In this document: piece by piece, positions 57,727 to 64,000 of the stretch
How the letters are laid out: each line of letters opens with the position of its first letter
How positions within the stretch are numbered: the first letter of the stretch is position 1
DNA from: Azovibrio restrictus DSM 23866
Lineage (GTDB): Bacteria > Pseudomonadota > Gammaproteobacteria > Burkholderiales > Rhodocyclaceae
Reading direction: 5' to 3'
DNA: 64,000 nucleotides
NCBI RefSeq assembly: GCF_000429665.1
Contig: NZ_AUCH01000008.1
Span: 62,001 to 126,000, forward strand
The notes under the pieces: model-generated
Seen by the model: the letters and a program-made list of their open reading frames with translations, nothing else
Database searches by the model: none
What the model was told of the DNA's origin: nothing
Translations under genes and position numbers: made by a program

Positions 57727-59028
57727 ATGCCCTTGAAGAACATGAACTTGCCCAACACCCGTCGCCTGGCGACCCGCCTCGTCGCCACCGCCCTGCTGTG
57801 CTGGGGCAGCCTGGCCCAGGCCCAGCTTTCCATTGAAATCACCGGTGCCGGTGCCAACCAGATTCCCGTGGCCATCGCCGATTTCGGCGGTGATGCCGGT
57901 TCCGGCCGCGCCCTCACCACCGTGGTGCGCGGCGACCTGGAACGCAGCGGCCTGTTCAAGCTGGTGGATACCGGCGGCGCCGCCCTGACCGAAAGCTCGC
58001 CCATAGACTTCGGTGCCTGGAAGGCCCGGGGCGCCGACGCCCTCTCCGCCGGCAGCCTGGGACGCAGCCCCGATGGCCGCATGGAAGCCCGCTTCCGGCT
58101 CTATGACGTGAATCGCCAGAGCAACCTGGGCGGTGCCGCCTACCTGACCGCCACGCCCCAGCTGCGGGCTGCCGGCCACCGCATCGCCGACTACATCTAC
58201 GAAAAGCTGACCGGCGAGCGGGGCGTGTTCTCCACCCGCATCGCCTACGTGCTCAAGTCCGGTGGCCGCTACGAGCTGCAGATCGCTGACTCCGACGGCC
58301 AGAACGCCCAGACCGCTCTGGTTTCCCGGGAGCCCATCATCTCCCCGGCCTGGTCCCCCGACGGCAGCCGCATCGCCTACGTCTCCTTCGAGAACAAGAA
58401 GCCCATCATCTTCGTGCACTCCCTGGCCACCGGCAAACGCCAGGTGGTGGCCAACTTCAAGGGCTCCAACTCGGCCCCGGCCTGGTCCCCGGACGGCAGC
58501 CGGCTAGCCATCGTGCTCACCAAGGATGGCAGTTCCCAGGTCTACACCATCGGTGCCGGCGGCGGCTCCCCGATGCGCCTCACTTCTTCCGCCGGTATCG
58601 ATACCGAACCCCAGTTCTCTCCCGACGGGGCCTACGTCTACTTCACCTCCGACCGGGGCGGCAGCCCCCAGATCTACCGGGTCTCCGCCAGTGGCGGCAG
58701 CCCCGAGCGGGTCACCTTCGAGGGTAGTTACAACGTTTCGCCCCGTCCTTCTCCCGATGGCAAGAGCCTGGCCTTCATCGCCCGCCGCGAAGGGCGCTTC
58801 CAGCTGGCCATCATGGACCTGTCCAGCCGCCAGGTGCAGGTGCTCTCGGATTCCTACAAGGATGAGTCTCCCAGTTTCGCCCCCAACAGCCGCATGATCG
58901 TCCTGGCGACGGAAGTCGGCGGCCGGGGAGTGCTGTCGGCGGTTTCCGCCGACGGCCGCATCAAACAGCGTCTGTCGGTAGCGGCGGGCGATGTACGGGA
59001 ACCCGCCTGGGGTCCTTTCACCAAATAA
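57727..59028 (+). CDS. tolB: Tol-Pal system periplasmic protein TolB
   Basis: A 433-aa periplasmic protein with a signal peptide ending ...WGSLAQAQ, an N-terminal domain (~35-165) and a six-bladed WD-like beta-propeller made of SPDGSRIAYVS / SPDGKSLAFIA-type repeats from ~195. It links TolA with Pal. The start may be ATG 57727 or ATG 57742; both keep the signal peptide and neither has a strong ribosome site. Confidence 0.95.
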   Translation: MPLKNMNLPNTRRLATRLVATALLCWGSLAQAQLSIEITGAGANQIPVAIADFGGDAGSGRALTTVVRGDLERSGLFKLVDTGGAALTESSPIDFGAWKARGADALSAGSLGRSPDGRMEARFRLYDVNRQSNLGGAAYLTATPQLRAAGHRIADYIYEKLTGERGVFSTRIAYVLKSGGRYELQIADSDGQNAQTALVSREPIISPAWSPDGSRIAYVSFENKKPIIFVHSLATGKRQVVANFKGSNSAPAWSPDGSRLAIVLTKDGSSQVYTIGAGGGSPMRLTSSAGIDTEPQFSPDGAYVYFTSDRGGSPQIYRVSASGGSPERVTFEGSYNVSPRPSPDGKSLAFIARREGRFQLAIMDLSSRQVQVLSDSYKDESPSFAPNSRMIVLATEVGGRGVLSAVSADGRIKQRLSVAAGDVREPAWGPFTK

Positions 59029-59056
59029 CTAAAACCTTGCAGATGGAGCAAAACCC

Positions 59057-59590
59057 ATGAAAAACAGCATCAAGATTTCCCTGGCCTCCGTGGCCGTAGC
59101 CCTGGCTCTGACCGGTTGTGGCACCACCGGCGACGGTGAGGGCGGCGCCCCCGTGGAAAACCGTGATCCCAACGCCGGCGTGGCCCGTGTCGATGTTGCC
59201 GACGCTAAGGGCACCAAGCTGCCCGCCGTGCTCACCGATCCCAAGAGCATCCTCTCCAAGCGCAGCATCTACTTCGCCCTGGACCGTTACGACGTGTCCG
59301 AGCAGTACCGCGCCCTGGTCAATGCCCACGCCAAGTTCCTGGTGGAAAACCGTCAGTTCAAGATCCTGATCCAGGGCAACACCGACGAACGGGGCAGCCG
59401 CGAGTACAACCTCTCCCTGGGCCAGAAGCGCGCCGACGGCGTGAAGCAGATGATGGTGCTGCTGGGCGTGCGTGAGGACCAGATCGAGTCCGTCAGCCTG
59501 GGCGAGGAAAAGCCCAAGGCCGAGGGCCATGGGGAAGAAGCCTGGGCTGAAAACCGCCGGGCTGACATCCTCTACGTCGGCGAGTTCTGA
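59057..59590 (+). CDS. pal: Peptidoglycan-associated lipoprotein Pal
   Basis: A 177-aa outer-membrane lipoprotein. The lipobox LALTGC gives a lipidated Cys21. The OmpA-like domain (~70-177) has YFALDRYDV, IQGNTDERGSREYNLSLGQKRADGVK (peptidoglycan-binding Asp/Arg) and ENRRADILY. It anchors the outer membrane to peptidoglycan and binds TolB. Confidence 0.97.
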   Translation: MKNSIKISLASVAVALALTGCGTTGDGEGGAPVENRDPNAGVARVDVADAKGTKLPAVLTDPKSILSKRSIYFALDRYDVSEQYRALVNAHAKFLVENRQFKILIQGNTDERGSREYNLSLGQKRADGVKQMMVLLGVREDQIESVSLGEEKPKAEGHGEEAWAENRRADILYVGEF

Positions 59591-59592
59591 TC

Positions 59593-60354
59593 ATGCTGCG
59601 CCGCCCGGTACTGCCCGCAGTCCTGCTGTGCACCCTGCTGGCCGCACCGGCGGCCCGGGCGGGCCTCTTCGATGACGCGGAGGCCCGTCAGCAGGTCATC
59701 GACCTGAAGAAGCATACGGAAGAAAAGCTCGATACCCAGGCCAAGGGCCAGCTCGAACTCGCCACCCAGATCATGGGCCTGCGCGAGGAACTGGCGCGCC
59801 TGCGGGGTCAGCTGGAAACCCTCACCTACGAGAACGAACAGGCCAAGAAGCGCCAGCAGGATCTCTACCTGGACCTGGACGGGCGCCTGCGTAAGCTGGA
59901 ACCGGCCGCTCCTGGCGCAGCTGCGGCCCCTGGTGGCGAAGGTGCCGGTGCCGCCCCCGGCGGTGCTGCCCGGTCTGCCGATCCGGTAGCCGAATCCAAG
60001 GCCTATGAAAGCGCCCTGAACCTGTTCAAGGCCGGCAAGTACAAGGAGGCCGCCAGCGCCTTCGAGAATTTCGTGGCCGAGCATCCCAACAGCGACATGG
60101 CGCCCAACGCCCAGTTCTGGCTCGGCAATTCCTGGTACGCCCAGCATCAGTGCAAGCAGGCCATCGATGCCCAGCTGGTGGTGACCACCCGCTGGCCCGA
60201 TTCGGTCCGGGCCCCCGATGCCATGATCGCCATAGCCAACTGCCAGCGGGACTGGGGCAACGTGGCCGCGGCCAAGCGCACCCTGGGCAACATCGTCGAG
60301 AAGTACCCCAATTCCCAGGCGGCCGCCCAGGCCAAGCAACGGCTTGGCAAGTAA
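59593..60354 (+). CDS. cpoB: Cell division coordinator CpoB (YbgF)
   Basis: A 253-aa periplasmic protein. Signal peptide (VLLCTLLAAPAARA), N-terminal coiled coil (~30-95), a Gly/Ala/Pro linker, then TPR repeats (~130-250: AYESALNLFKAGKYKEAASAFENFVAEHPNSDMAPNAQFWLGNSWYAQ). It coordinates peptidoglycan synthesis with Tol-driven constriction. It starts 2 bp after pal. Confidence 0.95.
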   Translation: MLRRPVLPAVLLCTLLAAPAARAGLFDDAEARQQVIDLKKHTEEKLDTQAKGQLELATQIMGLREELARLRGQLETLTYENEQAKKRQQDLYLDLDGRLRKLEPAAPGAAAAPGGEGAGAAPGGAARSADPVAESKAYESALNLFKAGKYKEAASAFENFVAEHPNSDMAPNAQFWLGNSWYAQHQCKQAIDAQLVVTTRWPDSVRAPDAMIAIANCQRDWGNVAAAKRTLGNIVEKYPNSQAAAQAKQRLGK

Positions 60355-60357
60355 GCC

Positions 60358-61020
60358 GTGAACCTGCCTGTGATCACCAGGATCTCGCTGCGGGTCAGCG
60401 AGATCTTTTTCTCCCTCCAGGGTGAAGCCACCCGGGTGGGGCTGCCCACGGTGTTCGTGCGCCTCACCGGCTGCCCCCTGCGCTGCACCTGGTGCGACAC
60501 CACCTACGCCTTCACCGGCGGCCAGAGCCTGACTCTGGACGAGGTCCTGGAACGGGTGGCGGCGTTCCCCTCCCGCCAGGTCTGCGTCACCGGGGGCGAA
60601 CCCCTGGCCCAGAAATCCTGCCTGGACCTGCTCACGGCCCTGTGCGACTGGGGCTACGACGTTTCCCTGGAAACCTCCGGCGCCCTGGACATCAGCCCCG
60701 TGGATGCCCGGGTTTCCCGCATCGTGGACCTCAAGGCCCCGGGTTCCGGCGAAGTGGCGCGCAATCGCTGGGAAAACCTGGAATGCCTGGGGCCCCGGGA
60801 CGAGCTGAAGATCATCATCGCTTCCCGGGAAGATTACGACTGGGCCCGGGCCCGCATCGCCGACCACGGCCTGCCTGGCCGCTGCCCCATCCTGCTGTCG
60901 CCGGCCCAGGGGCAGCTGGAGCCCCGGGAGCTGGCCGAATGGATCATTGCCGACGGTCTTCCGGTGCGTTTCCAGATGCAGCTGCACAAGCTGCTCTGGG
61001 GTAACATGCAGGGAAAATAG
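60358..61020 (+). CDS. queE: 7-carboxy-7-deazaguanine synthase QueE
   Basis: A 220-aa radical-SAM enzyme that converts 6-carboxytetrahydropterin to 7-carboxy-7-deazaguanine in preQ0/queuosine synthesis. GCPLRCTWCDTTYAF near residue 40 gives CxxxCxxC for the 4Fe-4S cluster; VCVTGGEPLAQ near 78 and LETSGALD follow. GTG start 3 bp after cpoB. queC lies ~0.4 kb downstream. Confidence 0.95.
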   Translation: MNLPVITRISLRVSEIFFSLQGEATRVGLPTVFVRLTGCPLRCTWCDTTYAFTGGQSLTLDEVLERVAAFPSRQVCVTGGEPLAQKSCLDLLTALCDWGYDVSLETSGALDISPVDARVSRIVDLKAPGSGEVARNRWENLECLGPRDELKIIIASREDYDWARARIADHGLPGRCPILLSPAQGQLEPRELAEWIIADGLPVRFQMQLHKLLWGNMQGK

Positions 61021-61036
61021 GCTCTCCGGAGGCAGC

Positions 61037-61399
61037 ATGGAAACCAATCGTCGGCATTTTTCCCGCATCCAGTTCAACACCCCGGGCCGGCTGTTCTTTC
61101 CCGGCGGCGAATGTTCCGTCGAAGTCCTGGACCTGTCCCTCAAGGGGGCCCTGGTGCAGGCCGAAGTTCCCCTGGACCTGCGCGAGGGGCAGCGCTGCAC
61201 CCTCCGGGTGGCCCTGGGGGCCAACGGCGAGGGCATCCGCATGGAAGCCCAGGTGGCCCACCGCCAGGGTCAGGAAACCGGCCTGCGCTGCGTCGAGATC
61301 GACCTGGACAGCATCACCCACCTGCGCCGCCTGGTGGAGCTCAACCTGGGTGATGAATCCCTGCTCAACCGGGAACTGGAATACCTGAGCCGGGGCTGA
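61037..61399 (+). CDS. PilZ-domain protein
   Basis: A 120-aa protein that is almost only a PilZ domain: RRHFSRIQFNTPGRLFF carries the RxxxR c-di-GMP contact and VLDLSLKGALVQ is the DxSxxG motif. It should bind c-di-GMP. GGAGG lies 6 nt before the ATG. It is inserted between queE and queC. The PAS-GGDEF-EAL protein at 32455 is the other c-di-GMP protein in the window. Confidence 0.9.
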   Translation: METNRRHFSRIQFNTPGRLFFPGGECSVEVLDLSLKGALVQAEVPLDLREGQRCTLRVALGANGEGIRMEAQVAHRQGQETGLRCVEIDLDSITHLRRLVELNLGDESLLNRELEYLSRG

Positions 61400-61460
61400 G
61401 TCAATCCCGGCAAGCCGCGGTTTTCCCGGCCTGCCAAAAACGTTATATTCCGCCCCCATC

Positions 61461-62138
61461 ATGCAAGCCAAAGCTGTCGTTCTCCTCTCGGGCGGACTCG
61501 ATTCCGCCACCTGCCTGGCCGAAGCCGGGCGTCTGGGCTTCGCCGCCTACTGCCTGTCCTTCGACTATGGCCAGCGGCACCGGGCCGAACTGCACGCCGC
61601 CGCCCGGGTGGCCGCCGCCCTGGGGGCTGCCGAGCACCGGGTGCTGAAGCTGGATCTGGCCCAGTTCGGCGGTTCCGCCCTCACCGACACCCGCCTCGAT
61701 GTGCCCGTGGATGGGGTGCAGCCGGGCATTCCCATCACCTACGTGCCGGCCCGCAACACCATCATGCTTTCCCTGGCCCTGGCCTGGGCCGAGGTGCTGG
61801 GCAGCCGGGACATCTTTGTGGGCGTCAATGCGGTGGACTATTCCGGCTACCCGGACTGCCGTCCCGAGTACATCGCCGCTTTTGAAACCATGGCGAACCT
61901 GGCCACCAAGGCCGGTGTCGAAGGCAACAGGCTGAGCATCCACGCCCCCCTGATGCAGCTCTCCAAGTCCCGCATCATCCAGATGGGCCATGCCCTGGGT
62001 GTGGATTACAGCCTCACCGTGTCCTGCTACCAGGCCGACGACGCCGGCCGGGCCTGCGGCTGCTGCGATTCCTGCCGGCTGCGCCAGGAAGGCTTCGCCG
62101 CCGCCGGGCTGCCGGACCCCACCCCCTATCGGACCTGA
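61461..62138 (+). CDS. queC: 7-cyano-7-deazaguanine synthase QueC
   Basis: A 225-aa ATP-dependent enzyme that makes preQ0 from 7-carboxy-7-deazaguanine and ammonia. The PP-loop VVLLSGGLDSATCLAEA is at the N-terminus; the zinc-binding cysteines are in SCYQADDAGRACGCCDSCRLR near 190-210. TATATT at 61444-61449 may be a -10; no ribosome site is obvious. Confidence 0.97.
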   Translation: MQAKAVVLLSGGLDSATCLAEAGRLGFAAYCLSFDYGQRHRAELHAAARVAAALGAAEHRVLKLDLAQFGGSALTDTRLDVPVDGVQPGIPITYVPARNTIMLSLALAWAEVLGSRDIFVGVNAVDYSGYPDCRPEYIAAFETMANLATKAGVEGNRLSIHAPLMQLSKSRIIQMGHALGVDYSLTVSCYQADDAGRACGCCDSCRLRQEGFAAAGLPDPTPYRT

Positions 62139-62156
62139 CCCCTGCCGGAGCGCTTC

Positions 62157-63275
62157 ATGGACGCCGCAAGCAACGCCCTTTCCCACGACGCCATCCTCTG
62201 GCTGGCCTTTGCCGCCGCCTTCCTGTTCGGGCTGATCGGCCAACGCACCCACTTCTGCACCATGGGGGCCATCTCCGACATCGTGAACATGCAGGACTGG
62301 AGCCGCATGCGCCAGTGGCTGCTGGCCATCGCCGTGGCGGTCCTGGGCAGCGCCGCCCTGCATGCCCTGGGCCTGATCGACCTGGACAAGAGCATTTACC
62401 GGGGCGCCAACTTCACCTGGCTGGCCTACATCGTCGGCGGCCTCACTTTCGGAATCGGCATGGTGCTGGCCTCCGGCTGCGGCTCCAAAACCCTGATCCG
62501 GGTGGGGGGCGGCAACCTGAAATCCCTGGTGGTGATGCTGGTGCTCGCCATTTCCGCCTATGTCACCATGCGCGGCATCCTGGGCGTGTTCCGCGTCAAT
62601 GTGCTGGAGCAGGCGGCCATCACCCTGGATGGGGGGCAGGACCTGCCCAGCCTGCTGGAAGCCGCCCTGGGGCTGGCGCCAAGCACGGCCCTGGCCCTCT
62701 CTGCCTTGGTGCTGGGGGGCGGGCTCCTGGCTTTCGTCCTGGCCCGGCGCGATTTCTGGACCCTGGACAACCTGCTGGCCGGCCTGGGTACCGGCCTGCT
62801 GGTGGTGGCCTGCTGGTATGTCAGCGGCCACCTGGGGTATCTGCCCGAGGACCCGGAGACCCTGGAGGAGGCCTTCATCGCCACCAACTCCGGACGCATG
62901 GAGTCCCTCACCTTCGTGGCGCCCCAGGCCTACACCATGGAACTGTTGATGTTCTGGTCCGATGCCAGCCGCAAGGTCACCTTCGCCATCGCTTCGGTGC
63001 TCGGGGTCATCTGCGGTTCCGCCGCCTACGCCCTGGGGAGCCGCAGTTTCCGCTGGGAAGGCTTCCGGGATGCGGAAGATACCGCCAACCACCTGATCGG
63101 CGCCGTACTCATGGGTTTTGGCGGCGTCACCGCCATGGGCTGTTCCGTGGGGCAGGGGATCACGGGAATTTCCACCCTGGCCCTGGGCTCCCTGCTCACC
63201 TTTGCCGCCATCGTCCTGGGCGGCTGGCTGGCCCTGAAATACCAGTATTGGCGGCTGATGAATTCCGAAGCCTGA
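62157..63275 (+). CDS. YeeE/YedE family sulfur-compound transporter
   Basis: A 372-aa membrane protein with about nine or ten helices. Conserved cysteine motifs HFCTMGAISD near 38, LASGCGSKTLIR near 105 and AMGCSVGQGITG near 325 match the YeeE/YedE family, in which such cysteines pass thiosulfate through the membrane. No TusA-like partner is next to it. It follows queC by 18 bp. Confidence 0.88.
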   Translation: MDAASNALSHDAILWLAFAAAFLFGLIGQRTHFCTMGAISDIVNMQDWSRMRQWLLAIAVAVLGSAALHALGLIDLDKSIYRGANFTWLAYIVGGLTFGIGMVLASGCGSKTLIRVGGGNLKSLVVMLVLAISAYVTMRGILGVFRVNVLEQAAITLDGGQDLPSLLEAALGLAPSTALALSALVLGGGLLAFVLARRDFWTLDNLLAGLGTGLLVVACWYVSGHLGYLPEDPETLEEAFIATNSGRMESLTFVAPQAYTMELLMFWSDASRKVTFAIASVLGVICGSAAYALGSRSFRWEGFRDAEDTANHLIGAVLMGFGGVTAMGCSVGQGITGISTLALGSLLTFAAIVLGGWLALKYQYWRLMNSEA

Positions 63276-63303
63276 TTTTTAAGGGCTTTTGCAGTTTTCC
63301 GCA

Positions 63304-63332
63304 TTGACGGGGGGGCGCCCTGCTCCTATAAT
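63304..63332 (+). promoter_or_regulatory. Promoter of the tRNA-Lys genes
   Basis: TTGACG (63304-63309), 17-bp spacer, TATAAT (63327-63332), 20 bp before the first tRNA. This is a near-consensus strong promoter, followed by a GC-rich GCGGAC start region. Confidence 0.85.
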
Positions 63333-63351
63333 CGCGGACTTTTCCGGTTCC

Positions 63352-63427
63352 GGGTCGGTAGCTCAGTCGGTAGAGCAGCGGACTTTTAATCCGTTGGTCG
63401 CGAGTTCGAATCTCGCCCGACCCACCA
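63352..63427 (+). tRNA. tRNA-Lys (anticodon TTT)
   Basis: A 76-base cloverleaf with encoded CCA. The acceptor GGGTCGG pairs with CCGACCC; D-arm GCTCAGTCGGTAGAGC; anticodon stem GCGGA/TCCGT with loop CTTTTAA giving anticodon TTT; T-arm contains GTTCGAATC. Confidence 0.97.
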
Positions 63428-63505
63428 AATAATCGGAAAAAGTGTTGCAGCAAACGCGCAGGTTCTGTATCATGCGCGCTCTCTCGCAAGCATCTGCTTC
63501 GAGAT

Positions 63506-63581
63506 GGGTTGTTAGCTCAGTTGGTAGAGCAGCGGACTCTTAATCCGTAGGTCCACAGTTCGAATCTGTGACAACCCACCA
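63506..63581 (+). tRNA. tRNA-Lys (anticodon CTT)
   Basis: A 76-base cloverleaf with encoded CCA. The acceptor GGGTTGT pairs with ACAACCC; the anticodon loop CTCTTAA gives CTT; the T-arm contains CAGTTCGAATCTG. It lies 78 bp after the first tRNA-Lys and is probably co-transcribed. The integrase remnant just downstream suggests this gene serves as an integration site. Confidence 0.97.
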
Positions 63582-63587
63582 AAATTC

Positions 63588-63617
63588 AATGGCTTAGCCT
63601 ACGGGCTAGGCCATTTT
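63588..63617 (+). terminator. Terminator after the tRNA-Lys pair
   Basis: AATGGCTTAGCC (63588-63599) pairs with GGCTAGGCCATT (63604-63615) around a TACG loop, with TTTT following. It overlaps the 3' end of the integrase remnant. Confidence 0.85.
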
Positions 63618-63842
63618 CATTTGGGAGCGTGAGGAAAACGTGGGGAAAGTAATGACCTTTCCCGTACTTCCCTTGGGCCCAGACTCAGGACTCTTCGGTG
63701 TTTCCGGCGGTGTTTCAATCCGCGCTGCCGCCAAGGCCAAATGCTCCGTGGCGTATTTCGCGTAACGATCCACCATCTGCCGCGACTTCCAGCCGCCCAA
63801 ATCTTTCAGTTCATCACAAGACGTTCCCGCCTGGCGATGCTG
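63606..63842 (-). pseudogene. Tyrosine recombinase (integrase), C-terminal remnant
   Basis: Translation from ~63842 leftward reads HRQAGTSCDELKDLGGWKSR then MVDRYAKYATEHL, the box II end and the tyrosine-nucleophile region of phage-type integrases, followed by a Pro/Ser-rich tail. The sequence upstream (63843-63965), although open, loses the family pattern, so the N-terminal part with the catalytic Arg and the rest of box II is missing. It lies 25 bp from the tRNA-Lys CTT gene and points towards it. Confidence 0.75.
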
Positions 63843-64000
63843 GAAACCCATGTTCCTGCTGTTCCCAGCAGGTGACGAGTACCCTGCAGCCGGGCAAGGC
63901 GGTGCTGCCCTATCGTTTAGTTTCCCTGATTTCCGGGGGGCCATATATGTAGTGTTATGCCACATGCAGTACCTCTCGAATGACTTGGCCCAAGAGTTCT

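Overview
The window is a strongly GC-rich, densely coded bacterial chromosome segment of housekeeping character. Several features point to a Betaproteobacterium, most likely Rhodocyclales (Azospira/Dechlorosoma-like): the gene content (proteobacterial-type GshA/GshB, metX-metW, a PTS with no visible sugar permease, an SAH riboswitch before ahcY, ruvC-ruvA-ruvB with yebC, the tol-pal-cpoB-queE-queC run) and an OxyR with Cys199/Cys208 at the canonical numbers. The genus is an inference from gene content; no rRNA is present.

Layout. 1-2 kb: the 3' end of an S1/P1-type nuclease and a Ser/Thr kinase fused to a cyclic-nucleotide-binding domain. 2-5 kb: a leftward RNA-repair operon (RtcB ligase, an unrecognised 316-aa protein, an unrecognised 65-aa protein) behind an elaborate leader with inverted repeats, a sigma70-like promoter, a 12-codon ORF and a terminator. 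5-10 kb: an orphan Fe-S CCG-domain protein, a CAT-like acyltransferase, a cluster of dispersed repeats, the ABC-F protein YbiT and a DUF3592 membrane protein. 10-16 kb: gshA-gshB-apbE, then EIIA-HPr-EI. 16-18 kb: metX-metW behind a SAM-II-type riboswitch plus terminator. 18-28.5 kb: lapA-like, htpX, def-fmt, LysM protein-dprA-smg-topB, an LprI-like protein, and rsuA-oxyR. 29-32.5 kb: SAH riboswitch-ahcY, tlyA, metF. 32.5-42 kb: a PAS-GGDEF-EAL protein, a four-gene membrane/redox operon with its GbsR-type regulator, an EamA transporter, a LysR regulator and a HerA-like ATPase. 42-48 kb: yebC-eamA-ruvC-menA-ruvA-AI2E-ruvB. 48-54 kb: a tandem pair of antiporter paralogues, a RutE-type nitroreductase, and yceI-yceI-cytochrome b561-ygiD divergent from a LysR gene. 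55-63 kb: ybgC-tolQRAB-pal-cpoB-queE-pilZ-queC and a YeeE/YedE sulfur transporter. The window ends with two tRNA-Lys genes and a truncated tyrosine recombinase.

Genes that work together. The methyl cycle is represented at two riboswitch-controlled loci: metX/metW under SAM, and ahcY (with tlyA and metF downstream) under SAH. RuvA, RuvB and RuvC give complete Holliday-junction processing. YbgC-TolQRAB-Pal-CpoB form the trans-envelope constriction machine. QueC and QueE belong to preQ0 synthesis.

The least explained parts are the rtcB operon (two unknown partners and an unusual leader) and the GbsR-regulated DCC/DUF2269 operon. In the latter, two near-identical 18-bp operators are visible, and the regulator appears to be transcribed as a leaderless mRNA.
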